Shown here: piece after piece, positions 37,339 through 49,300 of the stretch
Layout of the letters: each line of letters begins with the position of its first letter
Position numbering within the stretch: position 1 is the first letter of the stretch
Assembly (NCBI GenBank): GCA_036768485.1
Contig: JAVLUZ010000352.1
Location: 62,001-126,000, forward strand
Length of the DNA stretch: 64,000 nucleotides
Direction of reading: 5' to 3'
Origin: Mermis nigrescens
Lineage: Eukaryota; Nematoda; Enoplea; Mermithida; Mermithidae
Notes under the pieces: model-generated
Seen by the model: only the letters and a program-made list of their open reading frames with translations
What the model was told of the DNA's origin: nothing
Database searches by the model: none
Translations under genes and position numbers: made by a program

Positions 37339-40300
37339 CTAAAGTGAAATTTTTTACCGTAATGTACGTACTATTTTGCAAACAGGGAAGAACAGGACAC
37401 TACTGTACGTGAATTTGGCATAAGATCTAGAACCAGTATCCGAAACCTAAGTGCAGAATCGTTAAGCCCCCGAATCGAATTGTTAACTTCTTTTATCGCT
37501 ACGAGTCCCATCAGAAACCCTGGAATTTGGTCGTTGTTCACCTACGGATGGACACAGACCGTACATGGAGAACAACGAAGTTCTGGGGGTCTGATGGGAC
37601 GAAATCTTCGAAAACACCCTATATTCAATTCTCAAGTCTGCTGTATTCTACGGAGGTAATTTGGATTCTCGGGTCGTGATCGACCAGGTATACTGGATCG
37701 GGCCCACGTGAAAAAAGCAACGACTACCTGGCCTACTTATAATAAAGTTAAAAAAGTTTAGATGTAAGAATGTCACAATAATACAACCAAGTTAGCAGCA
37801 TCTATCTCCGGAAACGGATTAAAACTGTTAGTTCAAGGTCATTGAAGAATTCATATTTGCTCCATACCTTCCCAATTATTCTTTCTATCTTATATATATT
37901 TTAGAAAGTCTATTTGTATGTTCGGTGTTGGCTCCAGCCCCGTAATAGATGGTGGGCTGACACTTGGGCCCGAGATCGGCCTATCCCGAGAATGGTCCGA
38001 AGCGGCATTAAAATTTTTGTAACCCCACCCTGCCACCCTGTACACACTCTAGGCGGGAGAGCGCCCCAAGGTTAAGCATAGGGTTTTTTAGACTTGGCCG
38101 ATGTTTTCCAATTTCTAAAAGTGCGCCAAAAGTCGGTTTACACTATTTTCGGGTTGCTGCACCTCGCACGTTATAACATAGGTAAAACATTGGATATGTC
38201 AAACCGTGCCCTACCTTATAGCGTTGCATATGTTCTAGCATTGTATATGTTATGACATACCCAACGCTGTAAAATATACAATGCTATAGGATAGAACACG
38301 TTATAACATACTGAATGCTATAAGATAGGCAATGCTATTGGATAGGGCACGTTTTAACAGACCCATTGCTGTAGCATAGGACACATTATAACATACCCAA
38401 TACTATAAAATAGGCAATGCTGTAGCATAGGACAAGTACTAACATTACCAACGCTATAAGATAGGCGATGCTGTAGCATAGGACACGTTAAAACATACCC
38501 AACGATCTAAGATAGGCAATGCTGTAGCATAGGACACGTTATAACATACCCAATGCTATAAGATAGGCAAAAAGTAATTTTTGAAAAAGAACGTATCGAA
38601 AAGTTTCTATCCGACCAAATGGAATTTAATTTGCTATCTAATTTTTCAGTTGCGCTGTTTAAACTAATCTTTGTTTAAAATGAAATAATGTAAACTTTGA
38701 TTTACTGTACACAATAATTCATTCATTATTTTCTTTTCATCTACTATATTATATTTGTGAAATTTTGTTTGTATGTCCTGGGTTGGCTCCGGCCATAAAA
38801 CAATTAGTGGTCTGACGTTTCGGCCCGAGCTCGGCCTACCGGCTGGGGGTGTAGTAGCAAAATTTAGATTTCATCAACCCCACCAATGCACCCTGCACAG
38901 TGGTGAAGCGGAAGACGTCCCTATGCTTAAGCATGGCCGATTTTGAAACATGGATAACATGTACCAAAACATGCATTGATATTAGATAGGATATACCCTC
39001 TGCTATGACATATAAGTGATATAAGATATCACGTGATATATGACACCCTTTGCGACAACAAATAAAAAATTTTCAAAATATCAAAACTATGGTTTGACCA
39101 AAAAAATTCTCCAAAACATCCCAAAACATCAAAAATATGGGTTTGACCAATAAAATTTCCAGAACATCCCAAAACATCAAAAATATGATTTTGGCTAAAG
39201 AATTTTCAAACCCGTTCTGTAACGTCAAAAATATGGATTTGATCAAAATAATGTACAGGGGTGAAGCGGGAGGCGTCCCTATGCTTAAGCTTTGCCATTT
39301 CGGGACACGGCCGATTTTTGCCAAACTAAGAAAATCGGAATAAATTCAGTTTACACTATTTTTGGGTTATAGGTACTTCTGCCGCTGCTTGCATTATAAC
39401 ATAGGATCGGACGTAATATAGCCTACATAATTCTACAAGATAGGCAATCCTATAGGGTACAATGATGTGATATAAGATACCCTCTCTGGGCCATAACATG
39501 TAGTGATATAAGATAGGAGATACCCTCTGCTATAACATACGAGTAATATAAGATATCACTTGATATACGACACCCTTAACTACAACAAATAAAAAAATTT
39601 TAAAACATCAAAAATAAGATTTGACCAAAAAAATTTTCCAAAACATCCCAAAACATCAAAAATATGGATTTGACCAAAAAAATTTCCAGAACATTCCAAA
39701 AGATCAAAGATATGATTTTGGCTAAAGAATATTTAAAACCATTCTGTAGTGTCAAAAATGTGGATTTGATCCAAAAAATGGTTGACAAAAAACATTTTAG
39801 AATAATCCAAAAAATAAAATATGGTTTTTACCAACAATTTTTTAGAAATATCTTAAAAACACCAAAAGTCCTAAAAATAAAAAATACAAGAGACATCTCA
39901 ATTCCTTATAGCTATCAGGCCTAAGTTCAGCCCGGGTAACGCCGGGCAGCTCAGCTAGTATGACATAAACATCATTCCTTCTTTCTTTTCATTTCAGCCT
40001 TACAGAATTTTAATGCGTCATTTCACCAAAAATTAATGCAGTGTAGTTTAAAGTCTGATATTTATATTATTTTAGGAAATCCACTGCCCAACTTTGTTGA
40101 TATTCATATTTCTGACTATTCTGTCCCCCAAAAACATACCGATTTCATACTGCTACTGAACCCGGGCGTAACTGCTATTGTTCTTTAGAAAATCATGCTA
40201 GTAACCAGGAAGACCGGGTTCGAGTCCCGGCTAGCAAAATATTTTTCGATTTCATACGAGATTGACCGAGTCGATCTCAAGATTAAATAATTTCTTGATG

Positions 40301-43300
40301 TGCATGCTGCTTTTATAATGAAGTTCGGTTGTTTGGAAAAGCTCATACGATTATGATTTCACTAAATATGAGTTGAACGTCAAAGTCTGGCGCGAAACGC
40401 CTAAAAATTCGAAAGGTTCAGGCCTAAGAAGGCTAGAATAAGTGAAATTATCGCTGGATTCTGTTTAGTCATGCAAATAAGTAAAGTCAAATGCTTGGCA
40501 AATATGTATATCAGTTACTAGAGTATGTGCTGATGATATACCGACGTTTATAAATATAAACGTAATATCTTAATGAATATGTAAATGTATATTTAGAAAA
40601 AATCTATTAAACAATACACAATTACAGAGGGCCCAGAAAAAGGGCTACACTCCGATGCTTCAGGTCACAACTTCGGCTGATATGAACATAAAACTTTAAA
40701 ACGGGCTGCATTAGATAGATAAAAATGTCTTCCTTTAAACTGTTCTACACAGCGTAAAACGTTTTGGCCAGCTGCCAACGGTTTGGGAGCTCCTGTGATT
40801 TGTTCACTCCTTACTTTGATCTTGTTTAGACGCCGAGAATGTGATTGGTTCCGTCTGCATACTATCTAGGGGCTTAAACAATTTGCTAATTAATTATTCG
40901 ACTACATTATTTGAAAAGGATACCTATGCACTCAGTGGTGGGATACGATGCATAAGTTATGAATATGAAAAGAATCAAAAGGACGTGTAAACAAATCGAC
41001 CTAGCGGATTAGCCGCTGGCACCTCGCTAAAATTTAAGGTTTCCCCGTCAGAAATTCCTGGATTAGCCACCAATTGCCCCAACCCGAGTTTCAATCGTCA
41101 AAATGTTCGATAGCTAACATGGCGTGGCAAAATTGTCCCAACCGCTCAAACGGCCGTGTTTAACCATACTTTGCGTAAGCAAAAAATTTTTAAATAAAAC
41201 TAAAATTGAAACCGTCCAACAATCGAAGCAAAGAACAACTCACGTAGTCGCTCCGAGCAAACTTGGCATAAACGCGGGCATTTCAAATGGGCGCGCATTC
41301 GCTTATCAATGTCGTTGCTCTCACAATCACCATTTTGGAACATCGAAAAGCAATTTGTGTCGAAATTTCGACAAGATTCAGCTCCTTTGTCTCTCAATAC
41401 GTAATTATCACACAATTGACAAGTGTCAATGCATTTGCTCACCATTAGCTGAAATAATTCGTCATTCTGCGGGAGGACGCACGCCTTGCTGGATATTTCG
41501 GCGCACGTGGTTATCTCGTCCTTGCACAGCGGATTTTTCGCTAAAAGCTAGTAAATATGAAGGAAAAGGAAAAATAGGAGAAGTTCAAAAAATTGTTCTG
41601 CGAAAGTGATTGGAATCGACCAGAAACTAAATTTATATGAATAATTTGTGCGCTATGTACGTATCAATTTTCGGAGCCGATTCGGCTGAGAAAGCTCTTT
41701 AGGTGATCACCCAGACAAGGTTAGCGGCAAGCTTGAGCATGGTGCGAATCGTGGTGTTAAGAGACGTACACGTGTGGGGTCGGCAGTGTCTAGAGCCTCC
41801 ATCAGAATGTAAAATGGAAAATTTTTCTGAGGAAAATGAGGCAAATGAAGGCCGAAATTGATGAAATTTAAACATTTCTTCGAAATTGCTTCAGATTGAT
41901 CGAAAGCTGTGTAACAACGTAGCTCTTGTACCTGTTTTTGAGTTCATTTTGGCCCTAAAAAAGCTCAATTTTTGACTCTTCGGACCGGCTTACTCCCGTC
42001 CCTAGGTCGGCCATGCTGCTCATCTACCTATACACTTGTTACCATACATGCGCACAGCCTTATTCTGCGGGGAGAGGGTCTGGATGGAGAAAACTGACAA
42101 ACATCGCATACAACTTACAAAATTCAATTCTAGGGGGTCTACTACCGCAATCAATTACTATTTGTCGTTATTGTTATCAGCAAGAAGCGTACGTAAAGTT
42201 CGTCTCTTGCTCTTTAAGGAATTGTTTGATATGTACATGCTTGCGCTTTATGTGATAAACATTTTGAGGTTCTATAAGATATTTTTTGAGTTTATCTTTG
42301 TACATTGTGCAAGGAATTTTGGGGACAAAATAACAATCGTTTTAAGGCTTTATTGCGCAATTTTTTGACGAAAATTTAAAAAGTTTTTGGCGCTTCGCGC
42401 TAAACATTGTAATTCGTTTTTATTTAGCTTCTAGCAGCGAGACTCCAAAATTCATATTGATCAATCTCAAACATCTTCGTACGCTCTAATTCTCATTACA
42501 TCTACTGACAAATTAGCATTGTTTTCTGCTTTTTGAAGAAAAATTAACATTTTCCTAAGCAAATTAGAAATCGCAGTAGTATTTTTAATTATGCGATAGT
42601 ATTTATTTAAACTTTCTCAGACCATTTTTATATATAAGCCTGAAAGTTTAGACTAATTTACTGAATTTAGGACAAAATGGCACCTTTTGTACCTTAATGG
42701 GTAGAAGATTAAAGGCTTGTAATATGTAACAAATGTCTGTACTTGCAATTGGGACTATGCCTACATACATCATAAATACAAAATTTTCTGGAGATGCAAA
42801 GATTTTCTGGGAACTTTATACGTGTACAAAGATACTCGCGCGGAAAAATAGGGTTTTATAGTACCGATAGATTTTAATTACTATGTTTATTTTTGTCCAA
42901 TTTTTTCATTATTTTTATCATACATTATTTTGTTCAGACGACCATTATCATTTTTTATCCAGTTCTTTTTATATTTGAGAATGTCAAAATGTTTCAGGTA
43001 GCAAGAATACGTCAACGTTTATCCGTGCTAATCGTGTTTTAATCAAGAACATTTTTTTGCGCTAGGACGAAGACCGTAAAAAATTTATAACTAAGTATAG
43101 CCTAACAAAACCCTATGCGTGAAATCAGCGCTCAACTGAGTAGCTAAAAAAGTTAATCATAAATAGCCTCAATGATTTGCCTAGTAAAACTTCTTATGCT
43201 TATCAATTGTTTGCTTTGGCTTAAACTGCTTCTGTAATCGATTTATATTGATGCAAAAATTTAATTCGTGCACAAGGTTTCGTAAAATGGACTATAATAA

Positions 43301-46300
43301 CACTTTATTCAGTTTTATAACAAAAAATGTGTTAAGTTTACGGTGGTTAGTGTCAAATTTATTTCACACAAAGTATCCTCGGTTTTGAAAAATTTTGAAT
43401 TTTTATCGATTTGCAGCCGAAAATGATTTTGAGCGAAATTAGACACCGGTAGGCGGCGAAAACCGATATTTCGCGCGTAAATACCTAATTTTAGAAATTA
43501 TTTCCGACTATTTGGGAAAAATTTGGGGTATGTACCTCGCGGGCGTGAGGGGGGTTAGGGTTTGTACCCCTCACAAACTCCCTCCACCCGCAGATTACTG
43601 TAGACCCACCAGAATTATATTTTTAGTAACATTTTTGGTGATTTGACCCATCCTGACCTACCTCAGAATTTAGGTGCTGCCCAGGTAGTATTGTAGATAC
43701 CGACCGCCTTCCTATTACGAAATAAAAAATCTCCCAAGTCTGATCAAAATTCAAAGATAAAAAATAACTTACGCGGTTCTTCCGAGCAAACTTTACATGA
43801 ACGCGGGCATTTCAAGTGGGCGCGCATTCGCTTTTCGATATCGCTGCTTTGGCAATCGCCATTATAGAACATCAAATTGCAATTAGGGTCCGAATTTCGG
43901 CAAGGTTCAGCTCCTTCGTCACTCAATTCGTAATCATCGCACATTTGACACGTGTCGATGCATTTGTCAACCATGCTATGAAATAATGAGTCATTTTTCG
44001 GGAGGACGCACGCCTTGCTGGATATTTCGGCGCACGTGGTTATCTCGTCTTTGCACAGCGGATTTTTCGCTAAAAGCGCGTAAATATGAAGGAAAATAAA
44101 AGAAGATCCAAAAAAGTGATTTTGCAAAAGCGATTGTAATCGGCCAGAAACTGATTTATATAAATAGTTTGCAAGCTATATGCGTATCAATTTCCGGAGC
44201 TGATTCGGCTAGGGAAGCTCTCTAGTTGACAATTCGGATTTAGCTGACCCAAAGACAGACAATCAAGTTGTTACCACACAATGGGCACAACTTCATTTCG
44301 GGAGGGGTGTCTAGATGGGGTAAAAAGTTACAAAAATCGCAGAAATATGCCAAAAATTTACTTCTTTAGGTCTACTGCAATCGATTACTATTTTTTGTCA
44401 TTGAAGTCAGCAAGTAGGTCCATTTTCGTTTTTATGCATTCGGTTTGATATGTGCAGAACTACTTACGCGTTTGCATGCGATAAAGATTTTGAGATCCGT
44501 AAAAAATTTTTTCAGTTATCTCTGTACAATCTACAAAGAATTCTGGAGGCAAAATGACAGATGTTTTTAGGCTTTATTGCGCGATTTTTTTAACAAAAAT
44601 TCAAAAAGTTTTTGGCGCTTCGAACCAAAACTAAAGCTTGTACTTAGTGTTTATTTAGCTCCAAGCGTGAGCATCGAAGACTCAAAAATCAATCTTTGTA
44701 CAACCTCACACGCTCTCAAACATGTTTTACATCTAAGTCTGTTTCACACAAGTTTGAGCATAAATTTTAAAAACTATGTCTGTCAATAAGCCGACAGATT
44801 GCGATTATAGCATTGATTTAATATATACTTATCGTAATCCGTCCGCTTACTTTCAAAAAATTCTTGAAATTTATGCCCAGACTTGTGCGAAACAGTTTAT
44901 ACTTGGGGGAAAGTTAGAGTACATGTGGCACCTACCATACACGTATTCTGGGTGAGGGGATCAGGCCCAAAAAATTTTCAAAAATTGGACGATGCTCGTG
45001 CTTTCCAAAATATAAAACATAGAGACAATTTCAAGAAAATTGGAAAAAAATCGAGTGAATTGAACAAAATATAGGCGAAAAAGTAAATGTATATGGCGCG
45101 AAGCGCCGAAAACTCGAGACTTTTTATCCAAAAATGAGACAATTTTTACGAAAAATAGGCAATTCTAGGGGGGTCGCAGCCATTTTTGCGGAGGTCAGTT
45201 GCCATGCTGGGGATCGGTCAAAAAAACCCCCGACCCTCCCCCAAGAATAGACATGCTACCGACCGCCTTCCCGTTGCAAAATTGAAATTAGGATTGAAAA
45301 TGCCCTAATATCGCTCTAAGTTCAAAGTAAAAAAAATCAACTTACGCGGTTCCTTTGAGCAAACTCTACACGTACGCGGACATTTCAAGTGGGCGCGCAT
45401 TCGCTTTTCGATATCACTGCTTTGGCAATCGCCATTTAAGAACATCGAATAGCAATTCGGGTCCGAATTTCGACAAGATTCAGGTCCTTCGTCACTCAAT
45501 TCATAATTGTCGCAGAGTTGACACGTGTCAATGCATTTGTCAACCATGCTTTCATATAATGTATCATTTTGCGGGAGAACGCACGCCTCGTCGGATATTT
45601 CGGCGCACGTGGTTATCTTGTCTTTGCACAGTGGATTTTTGGCTAAAAGCGCGAAGACACGAAGCAAATAAAAAAGGTTGAAAATAAAAATTCTTATCAC
45701 GAATTTTTTATTTCCTGCATGAGCTCCCACCATTCATGTACGGTATATGAGAATTCCAGCGGAGAGGAGGGTCGGCGTTGAAAATTTTTAAAAGGTTCCC
45801 GATGCTTTGGATTCAAAAGCATGGGTGCACTTAAAAACGCTGTTTTTCGACGTTTCAAACGGTGCCCGTCATTTCTAGAACATTTAAACATTAAAAAAGT
45901 TTCGAAAAATATAAGGAATTTTAAAATAATATAGTTCAAAATGAGTGGCGCATAAGAGCTAAAATTTGACACTTTTGAGTCTAAATATATCTAAAATGCT
46001 TTGAAAGCATACTTCCTACATTTTTCTTTTGTTTAAAATCGACACTTTTGGGGGTCAGACCGAGTAATCGGGTAAAAGTTTTTTTGAAGGATTTTCGTCG
46101 GCTAGTTGCATGCGTATATGAAAAAATCCCGAAGCAAATTCATTTTAATTTGGTTGATATTTAGTAAACGAAGGATACATTTTTCTTGCCATTGAATTTG
46201 AATTCTGTTTTTTTTTAATCTACGGGTCGTATACAGCACCGATTTATAGCTTTCTTAGTCCATTCTTAAGTCTATGCAAGCCTTTCGTGTAAGACGGAAA

Positions 46301-49300
46301 TAGGATCCTCCATTCAGAGTAGGCCATCCCCTCCCCATTGTCCCCAAAAATACACAGTCACCTTCTGACGCAAAGTATGGCCGTTCTTGAAGACCAGCTA
46401 GAGTTTTTGAGCTAAATGGCTTAATGCATGCTAAAATAACACAAGCACCATATTAATAAGCCGTTTCTGTTCTATTTCAAGCATTTCGGTCAAAAAGTTA
46501 TGATTGTCATCCATCTTTGGCCTTTATTTCGCCTAATGTTTCACATAATATGTTCTTATTTCGACCTTAGAGGTCTATATCCTCTGACCCCTGTGCACTT
46601 CCGATCATGTCCTATTCTAGATTATTCTATTTACACTGATTCTTAAAAACGTATTAGCTTGAAACTTAAAGCTGAGCTTAGTTGAGTCAAAAACATGGAA
46701 TATCTACTATCTCATTATTTAATTTCCGCTACTGTCTCTCGTTAAAATTTACACTTTCACTGAATGTTTAGTAAACGAGTTTCGGAAAACTTCAAATTTT
46801 TATGTTTTGCTCCGTCTCTCTATAGTATTTTGTTTCTTCGCAATTTTCGGCATTATTCCGGCCACATCAAATCAGTCTGTTTGTAGGTGGAACGACGAAA
46901 AGTAATTTTGGAATAAAAGTTGGCTTACGTGGCGCACGTGAACAGACTTGACACGCTTGGGGGCAAACAAGGTGAGCATGAGCGCGTTTTTGCATGTTCG
47001 AGCTCACGCAATCTCCATTTTTGGCCAGTTTGAAGCAATCTGTGTCGAAGTTTCCGCATATTTTACTAAATTTTTGCATGCGCGGCGGATATTTGTCGCA
47101 CTGCTCGCACGTAAACGAGCACTGCTTCAGAACTTCGATAGGAGTTTCCGAATTTTCGTCAAAACTACAGGCAATATCCTTTATGTCCTCACACGTTCTT
47201 ATATTGTCAACGCAAGGTTGCACTTCGTCTAGAAGAATACTTTTTGAAATTTTGTTTATGAGCTTGAAGTTAAAGGATGTGGCGGATATAGGATTTTCCT
47301 AGGGGCGACACTCCAAGTTTTCCAAAAATGGTCAAAAATAGATTGAAAACATTTGGCTTTTAACGCGCGAAAAAGTGTTTTTTCGGCGTTTTGCATTGAC
47401 CACTTTCATTTAAAATCGCTGTTTGAGCAACATTTCATATATAATTTTAAATTTTTCAACAATTTAGCGCGAAAAAATCATTAGATTTCTTTGATTAAGC
47501 GAAAAGGAAAATCTGAGATATTTAAGCGATTGACGTTTAGAAGCGTGATTTACTGCTCGATTTCCTCTATTTGCAGCATTTGACGCGAAATATCGTAAGT
47601 CTTAAAAAGTAATGCTTGAAAAAAAGAAGAAATCTATGCTGTAATTGCTGTTTCTGCGCTTGAATCTGTGTTTTAACCTAATTTCATGAGCGAAATGGCT
47701 CCCAGTTCATCAAGAAAGTGAATAAATATCATAGGTATTGTCTTACATTATTATTACTCGTATCATATTGAAAATTTGAGAAATTATGATCACTGACGTT
47801 CAAAAATCATTGCAAATTACATATCCATTCTTTGTCTACCCAACTATTTGGAATAAAAGCGCCCTAGGGTCCTTATTCACCGTTTCTAATAAGTTATGTC
47901 TGATTTTTCTTTTCAATTCATTATTTCCAAACACGTAATTCAGTCTTAACTAAAATTGCCTTACTTTGGTTCAAGCAGGGGCGTAGCTGTCAGGGGATAG
48001 GGAAGGACTAGTCCCCATTCCTAAATTTTGGAAGTTTGATTAAATTAAAAATTCCTCAAGCGCATCCGATAGACCGCCAGAATGGATTTTAGCACACCTT
48101 TTGAGCTAATAAGCTTAAAATACAACATATTTTTTTAATATAATTGAGATCAATTAAATTTTTTCAACTTTCTATTCTTCAATTTATAGATCTCGCTGAG
48201 AAAAGCTCAAAAAACACCATTATTTTTTCTTATCTACGAGTAATCATTGAGATATGCGATTTCAAAATTTTCGCCGCCCCCCCCAAACAAAAAAACCAGT
48301 ACGCTACTAGATCAACGAAGTGATTACGTACTACGTATGTCTAGGTTTGGCTTAAAAACTAAGCCAAAAGTCGAATTTTGAACTTAAGATACTATGTAAG
48401 AGTACTAACAAAAACTTAGAAAAGGCTACTTCGAAGGAGCTAGCAAATTAAATAAATCACTTTCACGTAAAGAGTTGCCTTTTTGTTATTTTTAGTATAA
48501 TAAAATTTGCCTTCAGATAAATAAAATAGCGTTAAAACTACGTTATACACACACTTTATGGTCAATTTAAGGCATTTTTGAATAAAATTTTCAAATTTAA
48601 TTTATTTTCGGCCTTCATTTTGCCTCATTTTCCAAAACAAATTTCCTATTTTCCCATTCTGTGGTTCTAGCTAGACCCCCGAAGCATACCTGGGCGTGGG
48701 GGTTTGGGGGGTATGCACTCCCCTAGAAACCAAAATACCCCCCAGAAACCATAAGACCCCCCGAGAATTCAAATTTTAAAATTTTTTCTGTTCTATTCGC
48801 AATTTTTTGATGCCATTGGATAGTGCTCGATGAGAAACGTTGAAAAATTGTGTTTTTTCGCCATATCACCATTTTTAAGGTTATTTTTTGACCTTTGAAA
48901 AATCTTGCAGCACACCCACCCCATCCCCATCCTTCAAAATTTAGGTGCCGCCCGACCTATGCCCCGAAACCCACCCCACGTGCATGTCTGATCTCGATCC
49001 TTAGAAACCACCCTCTTCCACGGACGTGTCTGGTTAAGGGTTAAGGCCCTTCCTCAAGAATCCTGCAGACCCCTCCCCATACTCAAAATTAAAATTTTGG
49101 CCTTTTTTGAATTTTTAGCCATTTATACATCTCCCAGACCCTGAGAATTTGGCTACTGCCCATGTATCCATGTATGCTCTAAACCCCCAATGCCAACGTG
49201 TGGAACCACTAGTAGGCGGTACGCCTATGAGCAAGAAGAATCCTTATGACAAAGATTATTAACAAGTAACCTTTTATCTCTGAGCAGTAAATCGAGTCAA

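Noticed and set aside
38165..38575. CRISPR-like array of repeats
   Set aside because: The units are contiguous 51-bp minisatellite copies without unique spacers, in a eukaryotic Helitron context.
40195..40238. A functional armless or minimal tRNA gene
   Set aside because: Extreme minimal tRNAs are known from mitochondria of some nematodes, but this locus is nuclear intron DNA and the retained part matches the 3' half of an ordinary tRNA-Thr.
36000..47300. ShKT doublets as stand-alone venom-type toxin genes
   Set aside because: Each doublet exon is phase 1-1 with no signal peptide of its own and joins in frame to the protease. The Lys-Tyr dyad typical of channel-blocking ShK peptides is not apparent, so an interaction or structural role is more likely.
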